Assembly (NCBI GenBank): GCA_964521815.1
Contig: CAZFSN010000051.1
Span: forward strand, 1 to 16,154
Reading direction: 5' to 3'
Length of the DNA stretch: 16,154 nt
Source of the DNA: JAAEQD01 sp964521815
GTDB lineage: Bacteria; Zixibacteria; MSB-5A5; UBA10806; 4484-95
The notes beneath the pieces are model-generated. The model worked only from the letters and a program-made list of their open reading frames with translations. It was not told the origin of the DNA and did no database searches. This document shows positions 7,238 through 13,677 of the stretch, piece by piece (position 1 is the first letter of the stretch; every line of letters begins with the position of its first letter). A program made the position numbers and the translations under genes.

Positions 7238-8035
7238 TTAATCCAAATACGGCGACGGGTCGATCGGTACGCCGTCTTTTTCTATTTCGTAGTGAAGGTG
7301 TGGCGCGGAAGATTTGCCCGTATTGCCGGACAATGCGATCACATCTCCTTTGTATACTTTTTGCCCCATGCTGACCAGATTTTTTTCATTATGCCCATAG
7401 ATCGTTTTATAGCCATTGCCATGATCGATGATAATAAGATTACCGAAATCTTTATCCCAACCGGCGAACTCCGTAATACCTGTAGCCGTCGCCGCTATGG
7501 GCGTGCCCTCCTTGACTGCGATATCTATTCCTTCATGCCTGTCGTTGTCGCCGTCGATATTAAACCGCCTGGTGATCCAGCCATATAAAGGCCGGCCCTT
7601 GGGAATCACGAATTTTTCCAATTCGTCCGCGGAGAGAGGGATTTTATCCGCCTGCATGCCGCCAATGATTACGCGTTCACTGCTGTCGGCTTGCATCGAA
7701 TCATAAACCGCGCCCAACGATTCTTCGACTTCCTTAATTTCAATACCGGCCATTTCGGCTATACGAGAAACCAAAGCCTGATTTTTACGAAAACTTTTTT
7801 CTATCTCGACTACCCGGGCATTATAGTCGCGAAGCTTTTCATTTTCCTGCTTTAATAGCGAGGCCGTAACCGCGCTGTTGATCAGCTTGCCGTAAAATAT
7901 GGAGGCGGCTATCAGGGCGATTATCCATACCGCCAGGACGACAACAATAGCTTTTGTTTGCCAGGTGGCCAGGCGAAAATTCATCGCCGGCTGCTGGCCC
8001 TGTGGTATGACCATGAAATCGATATATTTTTTCAT
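7238..8035 (-). CDS. Membrane-anchored M23 family metallopeptidase (LytM-type cell-wall endopeptidase)
   Basis: The product is a 265-residue zinc endopeptidase predicted to cut peptide cross-links in peptidoglycan from the periplasmic side. The N-terminus is cytoplasmic (about 1-28), followed by one transmembrane helix at about 29-48 (AIVVVLAVWIIALIAASIFY), a coiled coil at about 58-85 and a linker. The M23 domain spans about 145-262. All zinc-site and catalytic positions are present: His167 and Asp171 in RHEGIDIAV, His215 in YGHNEK, and His246 and His248 in SAPHLHYE. It should therefore be active rather than a degenerate LytM activator. The start codon overlaps the parB stop (ATGA), which suggests translational coupling to parB. 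A bactofilin gene follows 23 bp downstream, so a bactofilin scaffold probably positions this hydrolase. The order membrane anchor, coiled coil, M23 matches shape-determining enzymes such as Csd1 and LmdC. Confidence 0.95.
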   Translation of the reverse strand: MKKYIDFMVIPQGQQPAMNFRLATWQTKAIVVVLAVWIIALIAASIFYGKLINSAVTASLLKQENEKLRDYNARVVEIEKSFRKNQALVSRIAEMAGIEIKEVEESLGAVYDSMQADSSERVIIGGMQADKIPLSADELEKFVIPKGRPLYGWITRRFNIDGDNDRHEGIDIAVKEGTPIAATATGITEFAGWDKDFGNLIIIDHGNGYKTIYGHNEKNLVSMGQKVYKGDVIALSGNTGKSSAPHLHYEIEKDGVPIDPSPYLD

Positions 8036-8883
8036 CTGTCTTCTGAATACTTCAAGTGTTCAAGTACCCTGGCCAAACTGTCATTGTTGTAATACTCGAT
8101 TATTATCCGGCCGCCTTTTTTCCGGGGTATGATCGATACTTTCGTTTGCAGCGCGTTTTTTAAACCATCCTCTATCGATAACAGGTGCGGCGATTTTATC
8201 GGCTTCCTTCTGGTCGAATGTTTTTTGCCTTCGCCGTAAACTATCTTCTCCAGCTCCCGGACCGAATAACCTTCTTTAATAGCTTTGTCGGCAAGTTCGA
8301 TTTTTTCTTTCTCTCCCGGAACCGCCAATATAACTCTGGCCGCGCCAGCCGACAATTTCTTTTCGATAATCAGCGTTTTAATTTTTTCCGGAAGCGTCAA
8401 CAGGCGTAAACCATTGGCGATACTGGAACGGTCTTTGCCTACCTGCGAGGCGAGATCCTCCTGGGACAGGCCATACTCCTGAAGCAATGTCCGGAAGGCT
8501 TCGGCTTCCTCGATAGGGTTGAGATTTTCGCGCTGGATATTTTCGATAAGCGCCAACTCAACTATCTCCTTCTTTGACACTTGATCATAGACAATAGCGG
8601 GGATTTTATTCAACTGTAATTGCTCAACAGCCCGCAAACGCCTTTCGCCTACGATAAGTTCATAGAATTCATCGACCGGACGCACTATTATCGGCTGGAT
8701 AAGTCCTTTCTGGCTAATCGATTCGGCTAATTCCCTAATCTTTTCCTGATCAAAATACTTTCGTGGTTGATCCGGGTTTATTTTTATCCGCGACAGTTCT
8801 ATTTCGAAAATCTCTTTTCGGCTACTATCGGTATCGCCGGGGATTAAGGCATCCAGTCCGCGGCCTAACGCGATTCTTTTCAT
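8032..8883 (-). CDS. parB: Chromosome partitioning protein ParB (Spo0J)
   Basis: The product is a 283-residue DNA-binding CTPase that loads at parS, slides as a clamp and forms the origin-proximal nucleoprotein complex moved by ParA. Residues 1-15 (MKRIALGRGLDALIP) are the typical ParA-contacting N-terminal motif. The CTP-binding N domain includes PDQPRKYFD (37-45) and GERRLRA (79-85). The second conserved box is ENIQRENLNPIEEA (114-127). A helix-turn-helix at about 139-163 (LSQEDLASQVGKDRSSIANG) reads parS. A basic linker (about 215-232) leads to the C-terminal dimerisation domain (about 245-283). Length is normal. It overlaps both the parA stop and the M23 start by ATGA, so three genes are translationally coupled. 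Two consensus parS sites lie within 3 kb. Nothing is missing or unusual. Confidence 0.97.
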   Translation of the reverse strand: MKRIALGRGLDALIPGDTDSSRKEIFEIELSRIKINPDQPRKYFDQEKIRELAESISQKGLIQPIIVRPVDEFYELIVGERRLRAVEQLQLNKIPAIVYDQVSKKEIVELALIENIQRENLNPIEEAEAFRTLLQEYGLSQEDLASQVGKDRSSIANGLRLLTLPEKIKTLIIEKKLSAGAARVILAVPGEKEKIELADKAIKEGYSVRELEKIVYGEGKKHSTRRKPIKSPHLLSIEDGLKNALQTKVSIIPRKKGGRIIIEYYNNDSLARVLEHLKYSEDR

Positions 8884-9638
8884 CGTGACAACACCTCGCT
8901 GGCAAAACGGAGGTAATTCTGCGCCCCCGTGCTTTCAACATCATATAATAAAATCGGCTTGCCGAAACTTGGCGCCTCAGACAGCCGCACATTTCTATTG
9001 ATAACCGTCTCGTAAACCTTGTTGGCAAAATATTTTCGCGCTTCGCCGGCCACCTGGCGCGACAGATTTAAGCGGCCATCGTACATCGTCAATAAAATAC
9101 CATGAATATCGAGTTTTGGGTTTAATTGCTTTTGCACCAGGCCAATTGTATTTAAAAGCTGTCCGAGACCCTCCAGAGCGTAATATTCGCATTGAATCGG
9201 GATAATAACGCTATTGGCGGCTGTTAGCGTATTAACAGTTAACAGCCCAAGCGATGGCGGGCAGTCGATTATTATGAAATCATAAAGCGCGGAGATTTTT
9301 TCTAACGCCTCTTTTAAGATGAATTCTCGTCGGGGCAGATTAACCAATTCTATTTCGGCGCCAACCAGGTTTATATTCGATGGCAACAGATGCAGGTAAT
9401 TTATGCTGGTTTCGATGATAGCTTCTTCGGCGGGCATGTCATTAGTCAAGATATCATAAACCGAATGCTTAATATCTTTTTTATTATAGCCCAGCCCCGA
9501 TGTCGTATTGGCCTGTGGATCAATATCTATAAGCAGGGTTTTTTGTTCAGCCACCGCCAGCGACGAACTTAAATTGATAGCAGTGGTCGTTTTCCCGACC
9601 CCGCCCTTCTGATTAGCAATCGCTAATATTTTAGACAT
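8880..9638 (-). CDS. parA: Chromosome partitioning ATPase ParA (Soj)
   Basis: The product is a 252-residue Walker-type ATPase that binds the nucleoid non-specifically as an ATP dimer and is stimulated by ParB, driving origin segregation. The deviant Walker A motif KGGVGKTTTA is at 11-20 with the signature lysine at 11. The A' motif LLIDIDPQAN is at 35-44 and Walker B FIIIDCPPSLG at 121-131. EAPSFGKPILLYD near 221-233 is typical of the chromosomal Soj group. There is no N-terminal helix-turn-helix, so this is a small chromosomal ParA rather than a plasmid P1-type regulator. The start at 9638 is preceded by AGGCGGTGAT, a close match to the 16S rRNA complement. The stop overlaps the parB ATG. 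A promoter with a perfect -10 (9690-9695) and a parS palindrome lie just upstream, so ParB could influence expression of its own operon. Confidence 0.97.
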   Translation of the reverse strand: MSKILAIANQKGGVGKTTTAINLSSSLAVAEQKTLLIDIDPQANTTSGLGYNKKDIKHSVYDILTNDMPAEEAIIETSINYLHLLPSNINLVGAEIELVNLPRREFILKEALEKISALYDFIIIDCPPSLGLLTVNTLTAANSVIIPIQCEYYALEGLGQLLNTIGLVQKQLNPKLDIHGILLTMYDGRLNLSRQVAGEARKYFANKVYETVINRNVRLSEAPSFGKPILLYDVESTGAQNYLRFASEVLSR

Positions 9639-9689
9639 ATCACCGCCTGTTTATAAGTTACGCAAAATAATTCATGGCAGGTTGATTTT

Positions 9690-9717
9690 ATTATAAGACC
9701 GGGATAAAATCAAGCAA
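9690..9717 (-). promoter_or_regulatory. Sigma70-like promoter of the parA operon
   Basis: On the minus strand, a perfect TATAAT (9690-9695) sits 16 bp from TTGCTT (9712-9717). The -10 lies 51 bp upstream of the parA start codon. The -35 matches TTGACA only in its first three bases. The parS palindrome begins 3 bp upstream of this -35, so a ParB complex would touch the promoter. Confidence 0.6.
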
Positions 9718-9722
9718 TAAAT

Positions 9723-9738
9723 TGTTTCACGTGAAACA
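9723..9738. promoter_or_regulatory. parS: parS centromere site (perfect consensus)
   Basis: TGTTTCACGTGAAACA is an exact match to the 16-bp bacterial parS consensus and a perfect palindrome. The symmetry continues three bases on each side (9720-9741, 22 bp in all). It lies in the 109-bp gap between rsmG and parA, next to the parA promoter. It is the expected loading site for the ParB encoded 0.8 kb away. Confidence 0.97.
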
Positions 9739-9747
9739 ATTCTGTAA

Positions 9748-10284
9748 TTATTTTTTTAATACTTTGATATTATTATACTTAGCGAAATATAACAAAGCCC
9801 CATCGTGACTAAGATGCGGGATCGCCCGGTCTATCAGATCGGTTTCTTTTAAAGAGGCTCTGGCTAGGATAATATCATAAATCAGGTTAAGGTTTTCCCA
9901 TCGATCATGAATCACAATCACATTGGCCAGTTTTAATTGATTGACGACGTTTTTTAGGAATAGGCTTTTTCTATGACGGCTTTCTATCAAGTACATATGT
10001 ATATCCGGTCGGGCTATGGCTATTGGTATGCCGGGAAAACCGGCCCCGCTGCCAAGATCGGCCGCTTTCGCGCCGGAGGGGATATTATATAATTTTAAAA
10101 CATATAAAGAATCGAGCAGATGACGTTCTATCAGTTGGGGCAAATCATTTTTAGAAACAAGATTCATTGTTCCTGAAGATTTTCTTATCAATTCGATATA
10201 GGCGATTAAATCACTAACTTGACCGTCAGATAATACCAATTCGTTATCCTTCAGCCATCGTCGTATGATAATTTCTTCGTCCAT
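9748..10284 (-). CDS. rsmG: 16S rRNA (guanine527-N7)-methyltransferase RsmG, short form
   Basis: The product is a 178-residue class I SAM-dependent methyltransferase that makes m7G527 in 16S rRNA. The family signature SGTMNLVSKNDLPQLIERHL (37-56) precedes the SAM-binding motif ADLGSGAGFPGIP (75-87). Further conserved features are ESRHRKSLFLKNV (101-113), where the acidic residue contacts SAM, and ARASLKETDLI (141-151). The ATG directly abuts the mnmG stop codon, the gidA-gidB order of many bacteria, so translation is probably coupled. The protein stops after LLYFAKYNNIKVLKK. It is 30 or more residues shorter than E. coli RsmG (207) and lacks the final beta strands. The downstream frames, including the parS region, do not encode the missing part, so this looks like a genuine short version rather than a simple frameshift. 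Confidence 0.93.
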   Translation of the reverse strand: MDEEIIIRRWLKDNELVLSDGQVSDLIAYIELIRKSSGTMNLVSKNDLPQLIERHLLDSLYVLKLYNIPSGAKAADLGSGAGFPGIPIAIARPDIHMYLIESRHRKSLFLKNVVNQLKLANVIVIHDRWENLNLIYDIILARASLKETDLIDRAIPHLSHDGALLYFAKYNNIKVLKK

Positions 10285-12102
10285 CTAACGCCGTCTATGC
10301 TTTAAATTCACCATCAAAACAGCAATGTCTCCCGGCGAAACCCCGGAAATCCTGGATGCCTGTCCCAGGGTGGCCGGCTTGATGCGATTGAGTTTTTCAC
10401 GGGCTTCGGTTTTTAGCCCGTTAATAACAGTATAATTGATACTTTCGGGCATGACCAGCGATTCCAGGCTTCTAAACCGCTCCAGTTGTTGTTGTTGACG
10501 TTTCAGATAGCCCTCGTATTTGATTTCAATTAAAACTTTCTCGACTGTGGAATAATCCGCGCCGATATTCTCCGGTAGTTTATCATAAATTAATGAAAAG
10601 TCAATCTCCGGCCGGCGGGCCGCTTCAGCTACGGTTATGCTAATATCTAAATCCGAAAATGTCATTCGTCTTTTCTGAAAATCCGCATATAATAGTCGGC
10701 AAGTCTCTCGTTCGACAGTTATTTTATCAAACACGGCTTGAGAAAGCAAACCAATTTTATAACCGATATCACTTAGGCGATCCTCGGCGTTATCCTCCCG
10801 CAAAAACAATCTGTATTCCGCTCTGGATGTAAACATGCGATACGGTTCAGCGGTCGATTTAGTGACTAAATCATCAATTAAGACACCTATATAAGCTTGA
10901 GATCTATCGAATACGACTGGATTTTGACCCAGAATATTCATAAAAGCGTTTATAGCAGCCATCAATCCCTGAGCGGCGGCCTCTTCATAGCCGGATGTGC
11001 CGTTTATCTGACCGGCAAAATACAGATGCTTGACAACCTTTGATTCGAGGGTTGGCTTAAGCTGATGCGGCGGAAAGAAATCGTATTCAATCGCATAGGC
11101 TGGTTGAGTAAATTCGACTTTTTCCAAACCGACTATAGTGCGGGCGGCTTTTAATTGGATTTCTTCGGGCAAGGATGAGGAAAAGCCGTTTAAGTAATAT
11201 TCGGTCGTGTTTAGGCCTTCAGGTTCTAAGAATAGCTGATGACGGTTCTTATCTGCGAATCTGACGACCTTGTCCTCTATTGATGGGCAATATCTGGGTC
11301 CAATACCCTGGATATTACCGCCGTACAGCGCTGATTTGTGAATGTTATCGGTGATTATCTTATGCGTGTCTTCATTAGTGTAAGTTAGATGGCAGTATAT
11401 CTGTTTTAAATCTCGCCGGTCTGAACGATTGGAGAAAAACGGCGGGGGTTCATCACCGGGTTGAATCGAACATCTATCGAAATTGATAGTGTTACCATCC
11501 AGGCGCGGCGGCGTGCCGGTTTTTAGACGAGCGACTTCAATTCCATGGCCCGCCAAATATTCTGACAGGCCTATGGCCGGCTTCTCGCCGATTCGGCCGG
11601 CGGGGATTTGTTTGTCGCCGATATGAATCAGGCCGTTTAAAAATGTCCCGGAGGTTATAATAACGGCTCTGGCCTCGATTGTTTCACGTGAAACACAGAC
11701 AACGCCATTACAAACGCCATTCTCAACGGTCAGTCCGATAGCTTCATCCTCTATAACAGTCAAACCCGCCTGATTGCTAATAGTTTCTCCCATGAATAGG
11801 CGATAAGCGCTTCTATCAACCTGGGCGCGATGGGACCAAACAGCCGGGCCTTTACTTCGGTTTAAGATTCTGAACTGGATACCGGTCATGTCCGTGCAAT
11901 AGCCGATTTCCCCGCCCAGGGCATCAATTTCACGCACTAATTGTCCTTTAGCCAAGCCACCAACCGCCGGGTTACAGCTCATTTGGGCGATTTTATCCCG
12001 TTGAAGTGTTATCAGGGCCGTCGCCAATCCCAATCGGGCGCCGGCCAAAGCCGCCTCACAGCCAGCATGACCTCCGCCTATTACTATCAGGTCGTATATC
12101 AT
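10285..12102 (-). CDS. mnmG: tRNA uridine-5-carboxymethylaminomethyl modification enzyme MnmG (GidA)
   Basis: The product is a 605-residue FAD- and NADH-dependent enzyme that, with MnmE, adds the (carboxymethyl)aminomethyl group to wobble U34 of certain tRNAs. The FAD-binding motif GGGHAGCEAALAGARLG is at 9-25. The invariant SCNPAVGGLAKG is at 42-53 and LKTGTPPRLDG at 193-203. The conserved Cys272 lies in RYCPSIEDK. GYEEAAAQGL and EYRLFLREDNAEDRL mark the later FAD and C-terminal parts, and GQASRISGVSPGDIAVL closes the protein. The length is close to the 629 residues of E. coli. The start MIYDLIVIGGG is the normal family start, but the leader holds no Shine-Dalgarno sequence; DnaA boxes occupy that position and the first overlaps the start codon by one base. 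A parS site is embedded in codons 136-141. rsmG follows with no gap. Confidence 0.98.
   Translation of the reverse strand: MIYDLIVIGGGHAGCEAALAGARLGLATALITLQRDKIAQMSCNPAVGGLAKGQLVREIDALGGEIGYCTDMTGIQFRILNRSKGPAVWSHRAQVDRSAYRLFMGETISNQAGLTVIEDEAIGLTVENGVCNGVVCVSRETIEARAVIITSGTFLNGLIHIGDKQIPAGRIGEKPAIGLSEYLAGHGIEVARLKTGTPPRLDGNTINFDRCSIQPGDEPPPFFSNRSDRRDLKQIYCHLTYTNEDTHKIITDNIHKSALYGGNIQGIGPRYCPSIEDKVVRFADKNRHQLFLEPEGLNTTEYYLNGFSSSLPEEIQLKAARTIVGLEKVEFTQPAYAIEYDFFPPHQLKPTLESKVVKHLYFAGQINGTSGYEEAAAQGLMAAINAFMNILGQNPVVFDRSQAYIGVLIDDLVTKSTAEPYRMFTSRAEYRLFLREDNAEDRLSDIGYKIGLLSQAVFDKITVERETCRLLYADFQKRRMTFSDLDISITVAEAARRPEIDFSLIYDKLPENIGADYSTVEKVLIEIKYEGYLKRQQQQLERFRSLESLVMPESINYTVINGLKTEAREKLNRIKPATLGQASRISGVSPGDIAVLMVNLKHRRR
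11680..11695. promoter_or_regulatory. parS: Second perfect parS site, inside the mnmG coding sequence
   Basis: TGTTTCACGTGAAACA occurs again, exact and palindromic, within mnmG. On the coding strand it spells the last base of Cys136 and then GTT TCA CGT GAA ACA, giving Val137-Ser-Arg-Glu-Thr141. The residues fall in a variable region between two conserved FAD-domain motifs, so the protein tolerates them. It lies 1957 bp from the first parS and about 0.4 kb from the candidate origin. Confidence 0.95.
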
Positions 12103-12223
12103 GTGGACAAGCTGTGGATAACTGTGGATAATGTTATAAGGCTTCCAGTAAAGACTATCATTTTAACAATTTCTTCTTTGATTAAGACCACTAAAACATA
12201 TTATAAGTATATATATTGGTCAT
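12102..12223. other. oriC: Candidate replication origin (oriC): three DnaA boxes plus AT-rich unwinding region
   Basis: Three DnaA boxes in the same orientation lie at 12102-12110 (TGTGGACAA, one mismatch), 12113-12121 (TGTGGATAA, perfect) and 12123-12131 (TGTGGATAA, perfect). Their 10-11 bp spacing places them on one face of the helix. They are followed by about 90 bp of AT-rich DNA (12132-12223) with stretches such as ATATTATAAGTATATATATT. This is almost the whole space between mnmG and mnmE. An origin beside mnmG (gidA) is known from E. coli, and parS sites cluster near origins. No dnaA gene is in the window, and three boxes are few for a bipartite origin, so it may be compact or only part of one. 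Confidence 0.72.
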
Positions 12224-13585
12224 CTATTTACCAATACAAAATTGCGAAAAAATTCTATTGAGTATATCATCGGTGGTTACTTGCCCGGTGATCTGCCCGA
12301 CTTGTTCTAATGCCTCGCGCAAGATACTGACTATAATTTCCTCAGATTCGCCCTTTACCAGGGCTATCCTGGCCTGATTCACGAATTCCGCTGATTGAAA
12401 AGCGCAATTGTACTGCCGTTGCGATAATAAAACCCCTTCTTCTGATTCATTAATACCGCCAAGAAGCATTTTACGTATTTCAATTATTAGCTTATCTAAT
12501 CCTTCGCCAGTTTTTGCCGATATGCGCAATGAATTGCATGGCGCAAACGTTTTATCATACTGCTCCGGGTCGTTTGATTGTAAATCTGATTTATTCTTTA
12601 TCATTATATATGGTATGTTCTCAAGAAGACCGGCTATAGATGAATCATCGTTGTTTGATGTGCGGGATAAATCAACTACAAACAAACATAAATCGGATTG
12701 GCTTATTAATTCTTTGGATCTATTTATGCCGAACCGTTCTATATCATTGTCAGAATCTCTTATGCCAGCCGTGTCTGTCAATATGACAGGGTAACCACCG
12801 ATATTGACATATTCAGATATATAATCTCGCGTAGTCCCCGGAGATTCTGTAACTATAGCTCGATTTGATTGCAGTAAGGCATTTAACAGGCTTGACTTAC
12901 CGACATTAGGCGCTCCAACTATGGCTATTTGCGCCCGCCCTTCGGCTATCCTGCCGATATCATAAGTGGAGATTAGCTCTTTTAGCAATTTAGATATATT
13001 TTCTATAGCAATATTTATCTCGTCTTGGCCGGTTTTATCTATCTCATCGTCGCTGAAATCAATTTCGGCTTCCAGAAGCGTTATTAAATCCACTAACAGC
13101 TTGTTTATGGAATCAAGTTTAAGCTTAAGCTTACCTTCCAGGTTTTGTAATGCATACTGTTTAGCTTTGGTCGACTTGGCTTTGATCACCGAATCCACAG
13201 CTTCCGCTTCAGTGAGATCGAGACGGCCATTGAGGAACGCCCGAAGGGTGAATTCACCCGGCTCGGCCAGGCGGGTGCCATCCGCGCATAGCAATGACAT
13301 AATCTGCTCTGATACCACATAGCCGCCATGGCAGATTATCTCCACTAGATCCTCGGCAGTATAGCTATGGGGGGTTTTGTACCAGATGATAACTACTTCG
13401 TCAATTATCTTTCCGCCATTATCCTTTAATTCAACAAAGGTAGCTTTCCTGTTTTCCAGAATTTTACCTTCCAGATGGCTTTCTACGATAGATTTTGCAG
13501 CATTTCCCGACAAGCGCACTATAGCGAGCGCCGATTCGCCCGGGGGTGTTGAAATAGCACAGATTGTGTCGTGAGGATTATACAT
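12224..13585 (-). CDS. mnmE: tRNA modification GTPase MnmE (TrmE)
   Basis: The product is a 453-residue GTPase that works with MnmG on tRNA wobble uridine modification, using a one-carbon unit from folate. The N-terminal folate-binding domain (about 1-118) starts DTICAISTPPGESALAIVRL and contains HGGYV (86-90) and EPGEFTLRAFLNGRLDL (108-124). A helical domain surrounds the G domain. The G motifs are GAPNVGKS (224-231), TTRD (251-254), DTAG (271-274) and NKSD (331-334). The protein ends in the catalytic C-terminal CIGK with Cys450. I chose the ATG at 13585 because it aligns with the family start; a TTG at 13624 would add 13 residues encoded by a structured, T-rich leader. No Shine-Dalgarno is visible, and a hairpin followed by seven U ends 3 nt before the ATG. 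The jag/khpB gene often found between yidC and mnmE is absent. Confidence 0.96.
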   Translation of the reverse strand: MYNPHDTICAISTPPGESALAIVRLSGNAAKSIVESHLEGKILENRKATFVELKDNGGKIIDEVVIIWYKTPHSYTAEDLVEIICHGGYVVSEQIMSLLCADGTRLAEPGEFTLRAFLNGRLDLTEAEAVDSVIKAKSTKAKQYALQNLEGKLKLKLDSINKLLVDLITLLEAEIDFSDDEIDKTGQDEINIAIENISKLLKELISTYDIGRIAEGRAQIAIVGAPNVGKSSLLNALLQSNRAIVTESPGTTRDYISEYVNIGGYPVILTDTAGIRDSDNDIERFGINRSKELISQSDLCLFVVDLSRTSNNDDSSIAGLLENIPYIMIKNKSDLQSNDPEQYDKTFAPCNSLRISAKTGEGLDKLIIEIRKMLLGGINESEEGVLLSQRQYNCAFQSAEFVNQARIALVKGESEEIIVSILREALEQVGQITGQVTTDDILNRIFSQFCIGK

Positions 13586-13588
13586 AAC

Positions 13589-13651
13589 AAAAAAACGCCC
13601 AATCAACCGTTTGGTAGCAAGCAAAACCTACCGAAAACACGGGCTTGGGCG
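13589..13651 (-). terminator. Terminator-like or attenuator structure between yidC and mnmE
   Basis: On the minus strand, CGCCCAA (13645-13651) can pair with TTGGGCG (13596-13602), which is followed directly by seven T (13589-13595). The 42-nt loop contains a second hairpin, GGTAG (13628-13632) with CTACC (13613-13617). The structure ends 3 nt before the mnmE ATG. It could stop transcription after yidC or act as an attenuator for mnmE. The pairing is seen; the function is inferred. The long loop makes a simple terminator less certain. Confidence 0.45.
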
Positions 13652-13677
13652 ATACACAACTTTTCATTTTTAGATTC

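Noticed and set aside
9514..9522. TGTGGATCA in parA as a DnaA box
   Set aside because: It is a single copy with one mismatch inside a conserved coding motif (DPQAN) and has no neighbouring boxes or AT-rich tract.
13586..13624. TTG start for mnmE giving 13 extra residues
   Set aside because: MnmE proteins normally begin a few residues before DTI-A-STP; the extra codons fall in a hairpin and T-run.
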